A stretch of DNA of 64,000 nt from Cloacibacillus evryensis DSM 19522 (GTDB taxonomy: Bacteria; Synergistota; Synergistia; Synergistales; Synergistaceae). This document shows positions 1 to 7,306 of this stretch, in pieces; the first letter of the stretch is position 1, and the number at the start of each line of letters is the position of its first letter. The DNA is taken from contig NZ_KK073872.1 in NCBI RefSeq assembly GCF_000585335.1, positions 1,198,501 through 1,262,500 of the forward strand, in the 5' to 3' direction. Under the pieces are notes generated by a model that was not told the origin of the DNA, ran no database searches, and was given only the letters and a program-made list of their open reading frames with translations. The translations under genes and the position numbers were made by a program.

Positions 1-110
1 GTACCACCGCCATCGTGCCGACTCTGGCGATCGCCGTCGCGGCTTTTGTGGCCGGAAGCCTTTTGGGCCGTCCCGAGAGCGCCGAAAAGCTCAAAATGTT
101 TGAAATTTAA
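1..110 (+). CDS. C-terminal end of a membrane protein (partial)
   Basis: An open frame (codons starting at base 3) enters from the left edge and ends in TAA at 108-110. The 35 visible residues are a strongly hydrophobic stretch (AIAVAAFVAG, about 20 residues) followed by a short charged tail ending KLKMFEI. This looks like the last transmembrane helix and cytoplasmic tail of a transporter or other integral membrane protein. The family cannot be determined from this fragment. A terminator-like hairpin follows at 142-185. Confidence 0.5.
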   Translation, partial: TTAIVPTLAIAVAAFVAGSLLGRPESAEKLKMFEI

Positions 111-141
111 CGCCGCGGACTCTGACGGAGCGGTTTTTGGG

Positions 142-186
142 GACCTCGCGCGGCCTGGGGGAGCCGGGCTGCGCGAGGTCTTTAAA
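142..186 (+). terminator. Terminator after the left-edge gene
   Basis: A perfect 10-bp inverted repeat GACCTCGCGC / GCGCGAGGTC surrounds a 19-nt loop and is followed by TTTAAAAATA. The U tract is short, so efficiency may be modest. It separates the left-edge gene from rpsB. Confidence 0.6.
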
Positions 187-257
187 AATATAAGCCGCTA
201 TCTGCCATTTTCATGACCTTTGCCGATACGTCCTCCCTGTGGATTCAATAAAAAAAT

Positions 258-287
258 TTGCTTTTTTAAAGAGCACTATGGTATACT
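258..287 (+). promoter_or_regulatory. Promoter of rpsB-tsf
   Basis: A TTGCTT -35 box and a TATACT -10 box are separated by 18 bp. Transcription would start near 294 and give a leader of about 100 nt before rpsB. Leaders of rpsB often carry ribosomal-protein autoregulatory structure, but I could not identify a specific S2 site here. Confidence 0.6.
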
Positions 288-393
288 AAGGAGCGGTGTA
301 TAGCACACACAGGCGTTGACGCAAAAGATGTTCCCGGAGACCGGGTCCTGGCGCGGGTGATACGTCTGGAGGAAAAAAACAGGAGGGATTCAC

Positions 394-1221
394 ATGGGAG
401 TAGTAAGCATGAAACAGCTTCTTGAATGCGGCGTCCATTTCGGACACCAGACGAGACGCTGGAACCCGAAGATGAAGCCGTTCATCTTCACGGAGCGCAA
501 TGGGATCTATATCATCGACCTTCAGAAGACTGTCAAGGGGCTTGAAAAGGCCTATGATTTTGTCCGCGAAGTCTCGAAGTCGGGCGGGAGCATTCTCTTT
601 GTGGGAACCAAACGCCAGGCGCAGGACCCGATCCGCGACGAGGCGCTCAAGGCCGGTCAGTTCTATATCAACCAGCGCTGGCTCGGAGGCCTCCTCACCA
701 ATTTTGCGACGATCCGCCGCCGAGTCATGCGTATGACGGAGCTCCAGCAGATGGAAGAGGACGGCAGCATCAACAAGTACCCGAAAAAAGAGATCATTCA
801 GCTCCGCAAAGAGCGCGATAAGCTTGAGAAGTACCTCTCCGGCATCAAAGACATGAAGGACGTTCCCGACGCCATCTTCATCATCGACCCGCGCCGTGAG
901 ACGATAGCCGTGCTCGAGGCTCATAAGCTCGACATTCCCGTCATCGCGATCGTAGATACGAACTGCGATCCCGACGTCGTCGACTATCCCATTCCCGGAA
1001 ACGACGACGCCATCCGCGCGATAGAGCTCGTTGTCGGACTGATGGCCAACGCCTTCATCGAGGGACGTCAGGGACAGGACTCGCGCGTCGCGGAAAAGGA
1101 AGAGGCCGCCGCTGCGGAGGAAACGCCCGCCGAGCCTCCGGTCGAGGATATTTCGGAAGATGAGATGAAGCTCCGCGCGAAAGAGCTTGCGGATCAGAAG
1201 GGCTGGAAGGAGACTAACTAA
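394..1221 (+). CDS. rpsB: 30S ribosomal protein S2
   Basis: S2 binds the head-body junction of the small ribosomal subunit and helps recruit S1. The N-terminus matches the family ([20 protein letters not shown], then [19 protein letters not shown]), and the core continues to about residue 230. The last 45 residues are an acidic, Ala/Glu-rich extension, making the protein 275 aa against about 240 in E. coli. The start at 394 is set by an AGGAGG box about 8 nt upstream. tsf follows 1 base after the stop, the usual rpsB-tsf operon. Confidence 0.97.
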   Translation: MGVVSMKQLLECGVHFGHQTRRWNPKMKPFIFTERNGIYIIDLQKTVKGLEKAYDFVREVSKSGGSILFVGTKRQAQDPIRDEALKAGQFYINQRWLGGLLTNFATIRRRVMRMTELQQMEEDGSINKYPKKEIIQLRKERDKLEKYLSGIKDMKDVPDAIFIIDPRRETIAVLEAHKLDIPVIAIVDTNCDPDVVDYPIPGNDDAIRAIELVVGLMANAFIEGRQGQDSRVAEKEEAAAAEETPAEPPVEDISEDEMKLRAKELADQKGWKETN

Positions 1222-1222
1222 G

Positions 1223-1819
1223 ATGGCAGAAATCACAGCAGCAATGGTGTCAGAGCTTCGCGCCCGCACGTCAGTCGGCATGATGGACTGCAAAAAGGCG
1301 CTCGTAGAGTGCGCCGGGGATATGGAGAAAGCCTGCGACTATCTTCGCGAGAAGGGGCTTGCCAAGGCCGCCAAGAAGGCCGAGCGTACCGCGGCCCAGG
1401 GCAGGATGTTCACCTATGTCCATAATAACGCGAAACTCGCGGTCCTCCTCGAACTTGACTGCGAGACAGACTTCGTAGCCCGCACGGAAGAGTTCAACAC
1501 GCTCGGACATGAGATCGCGATGCATATAGCGGCAGCCAACCCCACATATATCAAGCCGGAGGATGTTCCCGCCGACGTTATCGAACACGAGAAGACGGTC
1601 ATCATGGCCCAGGCCCGCGAAGAGGGCAAGCCGGAAAAGATGCTTGAAAAGATCGCCGAGGGGCGCATCAATAAATTCTACGAGGAAAACTGCCTCCTGG
1701 AGCAGAAATACATACGTAATCCCGACGTCAAGATAAAGGACCTCGTCGTCGAGAACATAGCGAAGATCGGTGAAAACATCGTCGTTCGCCGTTACGCCCG
1801 CTTCATGATAGAGGGCTAA
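1223..1819 (+). CDS. tsf: Elongation factor Ts (short form)
   Basis: EF-Ts is the nucleotide exchange factor for EF-Tu. The N-terminal UBA-like module (residues 1-50, with RTSVGMMDCKKAL) and the TDFVAR motif at about 82-87, which contacts the EF-Tu Mg2+/nucleotide site, are both present. At 198 aa it is the compact form seen in Thermus-like lineages rather than the roughly 280-aa E. coli form. The ATG at 1223 lies just after the rpsB stop, and its ribosome site (AAGGAG) is inside the end of rpsB. A terminator follows at 1837-1870. Confidence 0.96.
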   Translation: MAEITAAMVSELRARTSVGMMDCKKALVECAGDMEKACDYLREKGLAKAAKKAERTAAQGRMFTYVHNNAKLAVLLELDCETDFVARTEEFNTLGHEIAMHIAAANPTYIKPEDVPADVIEHEKTVIMAQAREEGKPEKMLEKIAEGRINKFYEENCLLEQKYIRNPDVKIKDLVVENIAKIGENIVVRRYARFMIEG

Positions 1820-1836
1820 CTCCTAAACGAACCTTT

Positions 1837-1870
1837 AAGGCGGGGGATTTAACGATCCCTCGCCTTTTTT
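1837..1870 (+). terminator. rpsB-tsf terminator
   Basis: AAGGCGGGGGA pairs with TCCCTCGCCTT around a short loop, and the hairpin runs straight into a run of T. It is a typical factor-independent terminator 18 bp after the tsf stop. Confidence 0.8.
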
Positions 1871-1908
1871 ATAAGGAAAAATAAAGCTGTTCGGAAGGTG
1901 GTCAATAT

Positions 1909-2616
1909 ATGGAACGCAAATACAACAGGGTGCTTCTTAAACTCTCTGGCGAGATACTGGCCGGCGACGCTCATTTCGGCCTCGACTATGAGGCCATACG
2001 CGGGATATGCGAACAGATAGTCGAGGTTGCCGGCGAGGGTATCGGCATTTCGATGGTCGTCGGCGGCGGGAACATCATCCGCGGCGCGCAGACGACGAGC
2101 ATCGAGCGCGCCCAGGCCGACTACATGGGGATGCTCGGCACGGTGATCAACGCTCTCGCTCTGCAGGACGCGCTCGAGCGTCTCGGGCAGCCGACGCGCG
2201 TACAGTCTGCGATCGAGATGCGCCAGATCGCCGAAACGGTCATTCGCCGCCGCGCGATACGCCATCTCGAAAAGGGACGCATCGTCATCTTCGCCGCCGG
2301 CACAGGTTCCCCCTATTTTTCCACCGACACGACCGCCGCGCTGCGCGCCTCCGAGATCGGCGCGGATTGTCTGCTGAAGGCGACGAAGGTGGACGGGATA
2401 TATGATAAAGACCCCGCGAAATTCACCGGCGCCGTAAAGATGCCGCATGTTTCATACATGGACGCGCTCCAGATGCAGCTCAAAGTGATGGACGCCGCTG
2501 CTTTCTCGCTCTGCCAGGAAAATAAGATCCCGATAGTGGTGTTTGACGTGCTGAAAAAGGGCAACCTGCGCAGGCTGCTGATCGACGGAGAAAATATCGG
2601 CTCGATGGTCTCTTAG
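1909..2616 (+). CDS. pyrH: UMP kinase
   Basis: PyrH phosphorylates UMP to UDP with ATP and is essential for pyrimidine nucleotide supply. The 235-aa protein shows the amino-acid-kinase fold markers: KLSGE near residue 12, VVGGGNIIRG at about 50-59, and GTGSPYFSTDT in the nucleotide-binding region. It lies between tsf and frr, the common bacterial order. Start chosen at ATG 1909 behind a GGAAGGTGG box. The pathway link to the pyr operon at 6755 is functional; this gene is not part of that transcript. Confidence 0.96.
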   Translation: MERKYNRVLLKLSGEILAGDAHFGLDYEAIRGICEQIVEVAGEGIGISMVVGGGNIIRGAQTTSIERAQADYMGMLGTVINALALQDALERLGQPTRVQSAIEMRQIAETVIRRRAIRHLEKGRIVIFAAGTGSPYFSTDTTAALRASEIGADCLLKATKVDGIYDKDPAKFTGAVKMPHVSYMDALQMQLKVMDAAAFSLCQENKIPIVVFDVLKKGNLRRLLIDGENIGSMVS

Positions 2617-2653
2617 GAAACCGGCCGGGAGGGCGTGCCGTTGATCGGCTTTT

Positions 2654-2673
2654 CTCACCGATTTACCGGTGAG
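2654..2673 (+). terminator. Hairpin after pyrH (weak terminator)
   Basis: CTCACCG pairs with CGGTGAG across a 6-nt loop. A run of four T occurs 7 nt downstream rather than directly, so it may be a weak terminator or an RNA end-stabilising hairpin. Confidence 0.35.
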
Positions 2674-2692
2674 GAGGCGTTTTCCCCCTTCC

Positions 2693-2720
2693 TTTAACAG
2701 GGACTAGAGAGTATTATAAT
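2693..2720 (+). promoter_or_regulatory. Promoter of frr
   Basis: A consensus TATAAT -10 box (2715-2720) has TTTAAC as -35 with a 16-bp spacer. It would give frr its own transcript. Confidence 0.5.
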
Positions 2721-2748
2721 CATAAAAAACAGATAAGGAGTGACCTGC

Positions 2749-3306
2749 ATGCCTCAGAACGTACTCAAAGAACTGACTTCACGCTGCGAAAAGAGCATCG
2801 AACACCTGAAGGGCTCCATGCTCGGCGTCCGCACAGGAAGAGCGCATCCCGCACTTGTTGAAGAGATAAAGGTGGATTATTTCGGGACGCCTACTCCCAT
2901 CAAGAACATGGGGAGCGTCAATGTGCCGGAGGCACGTCAGATCGTCATCACCCCGTGGGACAAGACCGCGATGAAGGCCATTGAAAAGGCGATCCAGTCC
3001 TCAAGCCTCGGCATCACGCCGCAGAACGACGGCGAATCGATCCGCCTGAACCTGCCGGAGCTTACGCAGCAGCGCCGCGTGGAGCTTAAAAAGATGGTCA
3101 ACAAGATGGCGGAGGAGGGCCGCGTGGCGGTGCGCAACATCCGCCGCGACGCGATCGAAATTCTTAAAAAAATGGAAAAAGAGAGCAAGATAACCGAGGA
3201 CGACCTCAAAAAATTCCAAAAAGAGGCTCAGGACAAGACGGACGCCTTCATCAAGAAGATCGATTCGGTCCTCGCGGATAAAGAAAACGAGATAATGGAC
3301 AAATAA
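2749..3306 (+). CDS. frr: Ribosome recycling factor
   Basis: RRF, with EF-G, splits the post-termination ribosome. The 185-aa protein has the expected length and motifs: RTGRAHPALVEEI near residue 28, the PWD segment, and the long helical C-terminal arm RRDAIEILKKMEKE. The ATG at 2749 is preferred over the in-frame GTG at 2740 because AAGGAG lies about 9 nt upstream of it and overlaps the GTG. It follows pyrH, the conserved pyrH-frr order, and ends in a strong hairpin terminator at 3319-3343. Confidence 0.96.
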   Translation: MPQNVLKELTSRCEKSIEHLKGSMLGVRTGRAHPALVEEIKVDYFGTPTPIKNMGSVNVPEARQIVITPWDKTAMKAIEKAIQSSSLGITPQNDGESIRLNLPELTQQRRVELKKMVNKMAEEGRVAVRNIRRDAIEILKKMEKESKITEDDLKKFQKEAQDKTDAFIKKIDSVLADKENEIMDK

Positions 3307-3318
3307 CAAAAACGCCAG

Positions 3319-3343
3319 GCCGCCGGGGACGGCGGCCTTTTTT
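3319..3343 (+). terminator. frr terminator, abutting the cca start codon
   Basis: GGCCGCC-GGGGAC-GGCGGCC followed by TTTTTT is a strong factor-independent terminator. The next start codon (3353) lies only about 10 nt after the T run. Confidence 0.85.
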
Positions 3344-3352
3344 GTCGCCGCC

Positions 3353-4582
3353 ATGACCGAGAGAGAATTTTTCAAAAAGGTACAAGAGGCCGGGGGGGCC
3401 GCCTACCTTGTGGGCGGCGCCGTCCGTGACAGGCTGATGGGGCGCGCGGTCCATGACCGCGACTACGTCGTCTGCGGCCTTTTGCCGGAGACATTCCGCT
3501 CTCTCTTCCCGGAGGCGCGCCGGGTCGGACGTTCCTTTCCCGTCTTTCTCCTGGAGATAGACGGGCTTCTCTGCGAGACCGCCTTCGCGCGCCGGGAGAG
3601 AAAAAGCGGCTTCGGCTACAAGGGCTTCGACGTCTTTTGCGCGCCGGGGATAACGATAGAGGAAGATCTTTACCGGCGCGATACGACGGTGAACAGCATG
3701 GCGGTCGGCGCGGACGGCCGCCTGGTAGACCCATACGGCGGAGCGCGCGACATCGGCCTCCGGCTGATACGCGCCACGTCCTGGCACTTTTGCGAGGACC
3801 CCGTGCGCGCCCTTCGCGCGGCGCGGCAGGCGGCGCAGTTCGGCTTTTCGATAGCTCCGCCCACCCTTGCGATGATGGAACGTTGCGCGGAGGAGCTGCG
3901 TTCGGAGCCCAAAGAGCGTAAATTCGCCGAATTTGAAAAGGCGCTAGGCGCCGAACGTCCGTCGATTTACTTTCGCGCCCTGCGTGCCGCGGGGCTCCTT
4001 GAGGGAGAGTTTCCCTGGATATACAGATTGATAGGCAAAGGTCAGCCGCCGGAATATCACCCCGAAGGAGACGCCTTTGAACATACGATGACAGCGCTGG
4101 ATCGCGCCGCCTCGATGACGGACCGGGCCGAGGTGCGCTTCGCCGCGCTGATGCATGATATCGGAAAGGGCGAAACCCCCGAAGAGATGCTGCCGCACCA
4201 TTACGGCCATGAGGAGCGAGGGGCGGCCGTCATGCGGGAGATAACGGCTGTCCTTGGGTTGCCGCGCCTCTGGAGCCGCTGCGCGGAATTTGCGGCGAGG
4301 GAGCACATGCGCCCCTCGCGGATGAAAGATCCCGCGAAGATAAGAGACCTGATCCGCGCGCTTGAAAGGGAGCCTCTCGGTCCCGACGGTTTCGGGACCG
4401 TCGTCGCCGCCGACGGCGGCGAGCTGCCGGGATTTCTCCGTAATTATGAATATTTATTGGCGATAATCAGGACCGCCGCGAAGTGTAAAGTGCCGGAGAG
4501 GCTGACGGGGCCGCAGATAGGCGAATACATCCGGTCGAAAGAGATAGAGGCATTGCGGACGGCGCTGAAGGACTTCCCGTAG
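3353..4582 (+). CDS. cca: CCA-adding tRNA nucleotidyltransferase with HD domain
   Basis: The enzyme adds or repairs the 3'-CCA of tRNAs. The N-terminal class II nucleotidyltransferase head has GGAVRD (21-26), the metal-binding D35-x-D37 and the RRDTTVN signature (108-114). The C-terminal half carries an HD domain (MHDIGKG, 267-273) as in E. coli Cca, whose sequence it resembles along the whole length at 409 aa. The first ATG lies about 10 nt behind the frr terminator, and no Shine-Dalgarno sequence is visible, so initiation may be weak or the transcript short-leadered. A poly(A) polymerase role is an alternative, but the HD domain and similarity favour Cca. Confidence 0.9.
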   Translation: MTEREFFKKVQEAGGAAYLVGGAVRDRLMGRAVHDRDYVVCGLLPETFRSLFPEARRVGRSFPVFLLEIDGLLCETAFARRERKSGFGYKGFDVFCAPGITIEEDLYRRDTTVNSMAVGADGRLVDPYGGARDIGLRLIRATSWHFCEDPVRALRAARQAAQFGFSIAPPTLAMMERCAEELRSEPKERKFAEFEKALGAERPSIYFRALRAAGLLEGEFPWIYRLIGKGQPPEYHPEGDAFEHTMTALDRAASMTDRAEVRFAALMHDIGKGETPEEMLPHHYGHEERGAAVMREITAVLGLPRLWSRCAEFAAREHMRPSRMKDPAKIRDLIRALEREPLGPDGFGTVVAADGGELPGFLRNYEYLLAIIRTAAKCKVPERLTGPQIGEYIRSKEIEALRTALKDFP

Positions 4583-4601
4583 AGGCGGATATCGTTCGCG
4601 G

Positions 4602-6503
4602 CTACATGGACGATAACTTTTCGATCTTCACAAAACACTCCGCATAGGGCGCGCCCCTGCCGGGAGCCTCCTGCGCGGCGGTCAGGGCGTTTAGGCACGG
4701 AAGCCCCTGCATCGCCCACGCCGTATCCGCGGCGAGAGAGCGGTCGAGCGCCGCGCGCATGATGATCTCCGCGCCGTTCACGGAGGCGACGTTCAGCCGG
4801 TCGCCCTCCGCGATCCCTCTTGCCAGGCAAAAATTTTCCGGCAGATTTATGACCGCCTCCAGGCATTTGGCGGGAGCGTCGACATTCTGCCCGTTGATAT
4901 AGAGGTCGGAGTGGACGGTGACGAGGCGCAGACAGCCGGCGGGGATCTTGAGGGGCCGCGGCGCAGCCTCCGGCAGCAGCGCGCGGGAGGCGGGCAGCCG
5001 CCAATAACAGGGTTCGTCCCAGAGATAAAGGTTTTTTGAGACCTCCCGCAGACGCTTATCGGCCGCGACCGCCATATTCATCCGCGAAAAAAGGGCCTCC
5101 ATATCCAAGTCAAGACCGAGCCGCCGGGCCAGAGCGCCATATGCCTCCCAGTCGCTGCGGCACTCCCCGCGCGGCGCGGCGACGCGCTCGTTGTGGCTTA
5201 CGTAGCTATGTCCGTAGCCCCCGATCCAGTCCTCCTCTTCGAGAAAGATCGACGCCGGCAGCACCAGATCGCAAAGCTCGGCGGTACGCGTCATAAAGAC
5301 CTCGCTGCAAACCTTGAAATCCACCGACCCGATCGCCGCTTCGACCAGCCGCGTATCGGGCGACTGCTGCGCCGGGTTGGCGCAATAGATGTTCAGCACC
5401 CGCACGGGCGGCTCCGCCCTCATCAGCTCGGCGGGCCAGGTGGTGACGCCGAAGCGGCGCACATTAGAGCTTGCTTCAAAGAGCCCCTCGGGAAAGACCG
5501 CCCCCTCGTCCTTGCTGAACGAAAGGCCGGCGCGCGCGTTTGAGAATCCGCCGCAGAGCACCGCGAGCGCGAAGATCCAGCGGAACTGCATGTCTCCGTG
5601 CAGATAGCGCTGCGCGCCGTAAGCGGGAATATGAGTCGCCGGGGAGTGCGCAAGGAGCCAGCGGTATATCTCCTCCGCCGCATCCTCTGAAAGCCCGGCC
5701 TGTATCAGCAGCCTCTCCTTATCCATGCCGGCGAGAGTGTTTAAAAAAGCCCCGGGGTTTACCGCCCGCGCGCGCCAGCCGGAAGAATCTTTTTCCTCTT
5801 CGACAAGCCTGCGGCAGAGCCAGGCGGCGAGAGCCCAGTCTCCGCCGGGCGCTATCCGCCAAAACCTGTCGCAGCGCGCCGCCGTCGCCGAGAGGCGCAC
5901 CTCGACGCACGCCGTTTCGCCGCCGCCGCGGCGCAGCGCTTCCAGGCACGGCGTGAGCTGCGGCTGCGTGTGGCTGCTGTTGCGCCCCCACAGCAGCGCG
6001 CCGCCGGCCGTGGAAATATCCTCCGGCGGCACATAAGGGACGCCAAAGCCGCAGGCCGATTCTTTCAGCCCCGCCGAACCGATGGAGGAGCAAAGGCTGC
6101 CCTTTGTGGCGGTAAAGCCGCCGAGGGCGCCGTAGAAGGCGGGGATAAGCTGTTTGGAAAACGTCATGGAGCCGGCGCTGGCGAATGACATTACGGAGAG
6201 CGGCCCATATCGCTTCACCGCCCCGGATATCTTTTCAGCCCATAGATACAGCGCCTCGTCCCAGGAAATATCCACCCAGTCCGAACCGCGCCGCCGCCGC
6301 GGGTGAAGAAGCCGCCGCGGGTCTTCGATCCGCTTGGCGAAACGCAGCCCCTTGGCGCAGAGAAACCGGCTCCGCCTGTTGGCGGGATTGGCGCGCAGCT
6401 CGACCTTCCCGTCCCTTACCCTTGCGAGCATGGAACAGGTGCCGGGACAGTCATAGGGGCAGGCGGTCGTCTTCCATCCGTCGGTTATCGAGTCTCTCTC
6501 CAT
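4602..6503 (-). CDS. Molybdopterin-dependent oxidoreductase, DMSO-reductase family
   Basis: This 633-aa protein resembles the catalytic subunits of bis-molybdopterin enzymes. The N-terminus has a 4Fe-4S motif, CPYDCPGTC plus a distal FLCAKG (Cys 16, 20, 24, 49 from the ATG). The molybdopterin domains follow, and GSLCSSIGSAG near residue 138 contains a cysteine that could be the metal ligand. No Tat signal is visible, so it is probably cytoplasmic. No partner subunits lie beside it, and the substrate is unknown. The ATG at 6503 is chosen over the in-frame GTG at 6509. A TATAAT box lies only 7 nt upstream of it, suggesting a leaderless mRNA. Confidence 0.8.
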   Translation of the reverse strand: MERDSITDGWKTTACPYDCPGTCSMLARVRDGKVELRANPANRRSRFLCAKGLRFAKRIEDPRRLLHPRRRRGSDWVDISWDEALYLWAEKISGAVKRYGPLSVMSFASAGSMTFSKQLIPAFYGALGGFTATKGSLCSSIGSAGLKESACGFGVPYVPPEDISTAGGALLWGRNSSHTQPQLTPCLEALRRGGGETACVEVRLSATAARCDRFWRIAPGGDWALAAWLCRRLVEEEKDSSGWRARAVNPGAFLNTLAGMDKERLLIQAGLSEDAAEEIYRWLLAHSPATHIPAYGAQRYLHGDMQFRWIFALAVLCGGFSNARAGLSFSKDEGAVFPEGLFEASSNVRRFGVTTWPAELMRAEPPVRVLNIYCANPAQQSPDTRLVEAAIGSVDFKVCSEVFMTRTAELCDLVLPASIFLEEEDWIGGYGHSYVSHNERVAAPRGECRSDWEAYGALARRLGLDLDMEALFSRMNMAVAADKRLREVSKNLYLWDEPCYWRLPASRALLPEAAPRPLKIPAGCLRLVTVHSDLYINGQNVDAPAKCLEAVINLPENFCLARGIAEGDRLNVASVNGAEIIMRAALDRSLAADTAWAMQGLPCLNALTAAQEAPGRGAPYAECFVKIEKLSSM

Positions 6504-6510
6504 GGCCACT

Positions 6511-6537
6511 ATTATATGCCATAATTAAATTTTGCAA
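6511..6537 (-). promoter_or_regulatory. Promoter of the molybdopterin oxidoreductase, probably leaderless
   Basis: On the minus strand TATAAT (6511-6516) has TTGCAA upstream with a 15-bp spacer. The predicted transcription start falls at or next to the ATG at 6503, leaving no room for a ribosome-binding site. Confidence 0.5.
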
Positions 6538-6541
6538 CCGC

Positions 6542-6570
6542 TTGCATAATTTAAAAATATACTGTATAAT
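6542..6570 (+). promoter_or_regulatory. Promoter of the pyr operon
   Basis: TTGCAT and TATAAT boxes are separated by exactly 17 bp, one of the best sigma-70-type promoters in the window. It diverges from the oxidoreductase promoter and would start the pyr leader RNA near 6577. Confidence 0.75.
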
Positions 6571-6597
6571 ACCGTCAGTTCAAATCAAAGGGGAGGC

Positions 6598-6639
6598 ATG
6601 ACGGATGAAAGAGCTGATTTCACGAGATATACGGCGTGA
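6598..6639 (+). CDS. pyr leader peptide (13 codons)
   Basis: A short ORF MTDERADFTRYTA begins at ATG 6598 directly behind GGGGAGGC and stops with TGA at 6637-6639. Its last codons overlap arms 1 and 2 of the alternating hairpins in the leader, so a translating ribosome would change which hairpin forms. No family match is expected for a peptide this short. Confidence 0.45.
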   Translation: MTDERADFTRYTA

Positions 6640-6674
6640 TATTCACGGATTTGCCGTGATGCCGGTTATTTTTT
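6619..6674 (+). promoter_or_regulatory. pyr attenuator 1: alternating hairpins and U tract
   Basis: Four arms follow each other: TTCACG (6619), CGTGAT (6635), TTCACGG (6642) and CCGTGAT (6654). Arm 1 can pair with 2, 2 with 3, or 3 with 4. The 3:4 hairpin (TCACGG/CCGTGA) is followed within about 10 nt by TTTTTT and reads as a terminator; 2:3 would be the antiterminator. The leader-peptide stop lies inside arm 2. Confidence 0.55.
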
Positions 6675-6676
6675 AG

Positions 6677-6711
6677 AAGAGGCTGTTCCGTGAGGGGCGG
6701 TCTTATTTTTT
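6677..6711 (+). promoter_or_regulatory. pyr attenuator 2 with PyrR-site-like loop
   Basis: AAGA-GG-CTGTTCC pairs with GGGGCGG-TCTT around GTGA, leaving a GG bulge, and is followed by ATTTTTT. The apical sequence TTCCGTGAGG matches the known PyrR-binding loop pattern UCCNGNGAGG at all but one position. It sits 44 nt before pyrR, where PyrR-regulated terminators or anti-antiterminators occur in other bacteria. Confidence 0.5.
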
Positions 6712-6754
6712 GCAAAAAGTTAAATTTAAAAACAAAAGCTTAGGAGGGATTTTG

Positions 6755-7306
6755 ATGGCGGAACTTAGAGAAAAGGCGAAGCTGATGAACGCGCAGGACC
6801 TTAACCGCGTCATTCGCCGTATCGCCCACGAGATGGTGGAGCACAACAAGGGCACCGACAACATGATACTGGTAGGTATCCACAGGCGCGGCGTCTATAT
6901 CGCGCGCCGGCTTCAGAAGCTCATCGAAGAGGCCGAGGGAGCGAAGGTGCCCTGCGGAGAGCTGGATATCACGCTCTACCGCGACGACCTGACGACGCTC
7001 TCCGAGCAGCCGATAGTCCACAGCACGAGGATGCCCGGAGACATCGCGGGAAAGCATATCTTTCTTGTGGACGACGTGCTCTTCACCGGGCGTACGGTCC
7101 GCGCGGCGCTTGAGGCCCTTGTCGACCTCGGACGCCCGCAGATAGTTCAGTTGGCCGTCATCATCGACCGCGGCCACCGCGAGCTGCCGATACACGCGGA
7201 TATCTGCGGCAAGAACGTGCCGACATCGAAGAACGAAGTCATCGAAGTAAAAGTGGAAGAACTCGACGGAAAGGACGAGGTGGTGATCTGTGAGCGCGAT
7301 GCTTAA
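6755..7306 (+). CDS. pyrR: Bifunctional pyr operon regulator / uracil phosphoribosyltransferase
   Basis: PyrR binds pyr leader RNA in response to UMP/UTP and also converts uracil and PRPP to UMP. The 183-aa protein has the phosphoribosyltransferase signature VDDVLFTGRTVRA (105-117) and the family segment DITLYRDDL (71-79). The ATG at 6755 is set by AGGAGG 8 nt upstream. It is the first gene of the operon and lies right behind a leader with a PyrR-like loop, so autoregulation by attenuation is likely. pyrB starts 17 nt before its stop. Confidence 0.95.
   Translation: MAELREKAKLMNAQDLNRVIRRIAHEMVEHNKGTDNMILVGIHRRGVYIARRLQKLIEEAEGAKVPCGELDITLYRDDLTTLSEQPIVHSTRMPGDIAGKHIFLVDDVLFTGRTVRAALEALVDLGRPQIVQLAVIIDRGHRELPIHADICGKNVPTSKNEVIEVKVEELDGKDEVVICERDA

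Noticed and set aside
1237-1819. A missing C-terminal half of EF-Ts as a truncation
   Set aside because: The 198-aa length equals the natural short form known from Thermus-like bacteria, and the gene ends cleanly before a terminator.
4444-5004. Long open frames antisense to known genes throughout the window (for example 4444-5004, 24686-26800, 32066-34213)
   Set aside because: They lie opposite genes with clear family motifs, have no ribosome sites, and show Arg/Ala/Gly-rich or His-rich compositions typical of antisense reading of GC-rich DNA.
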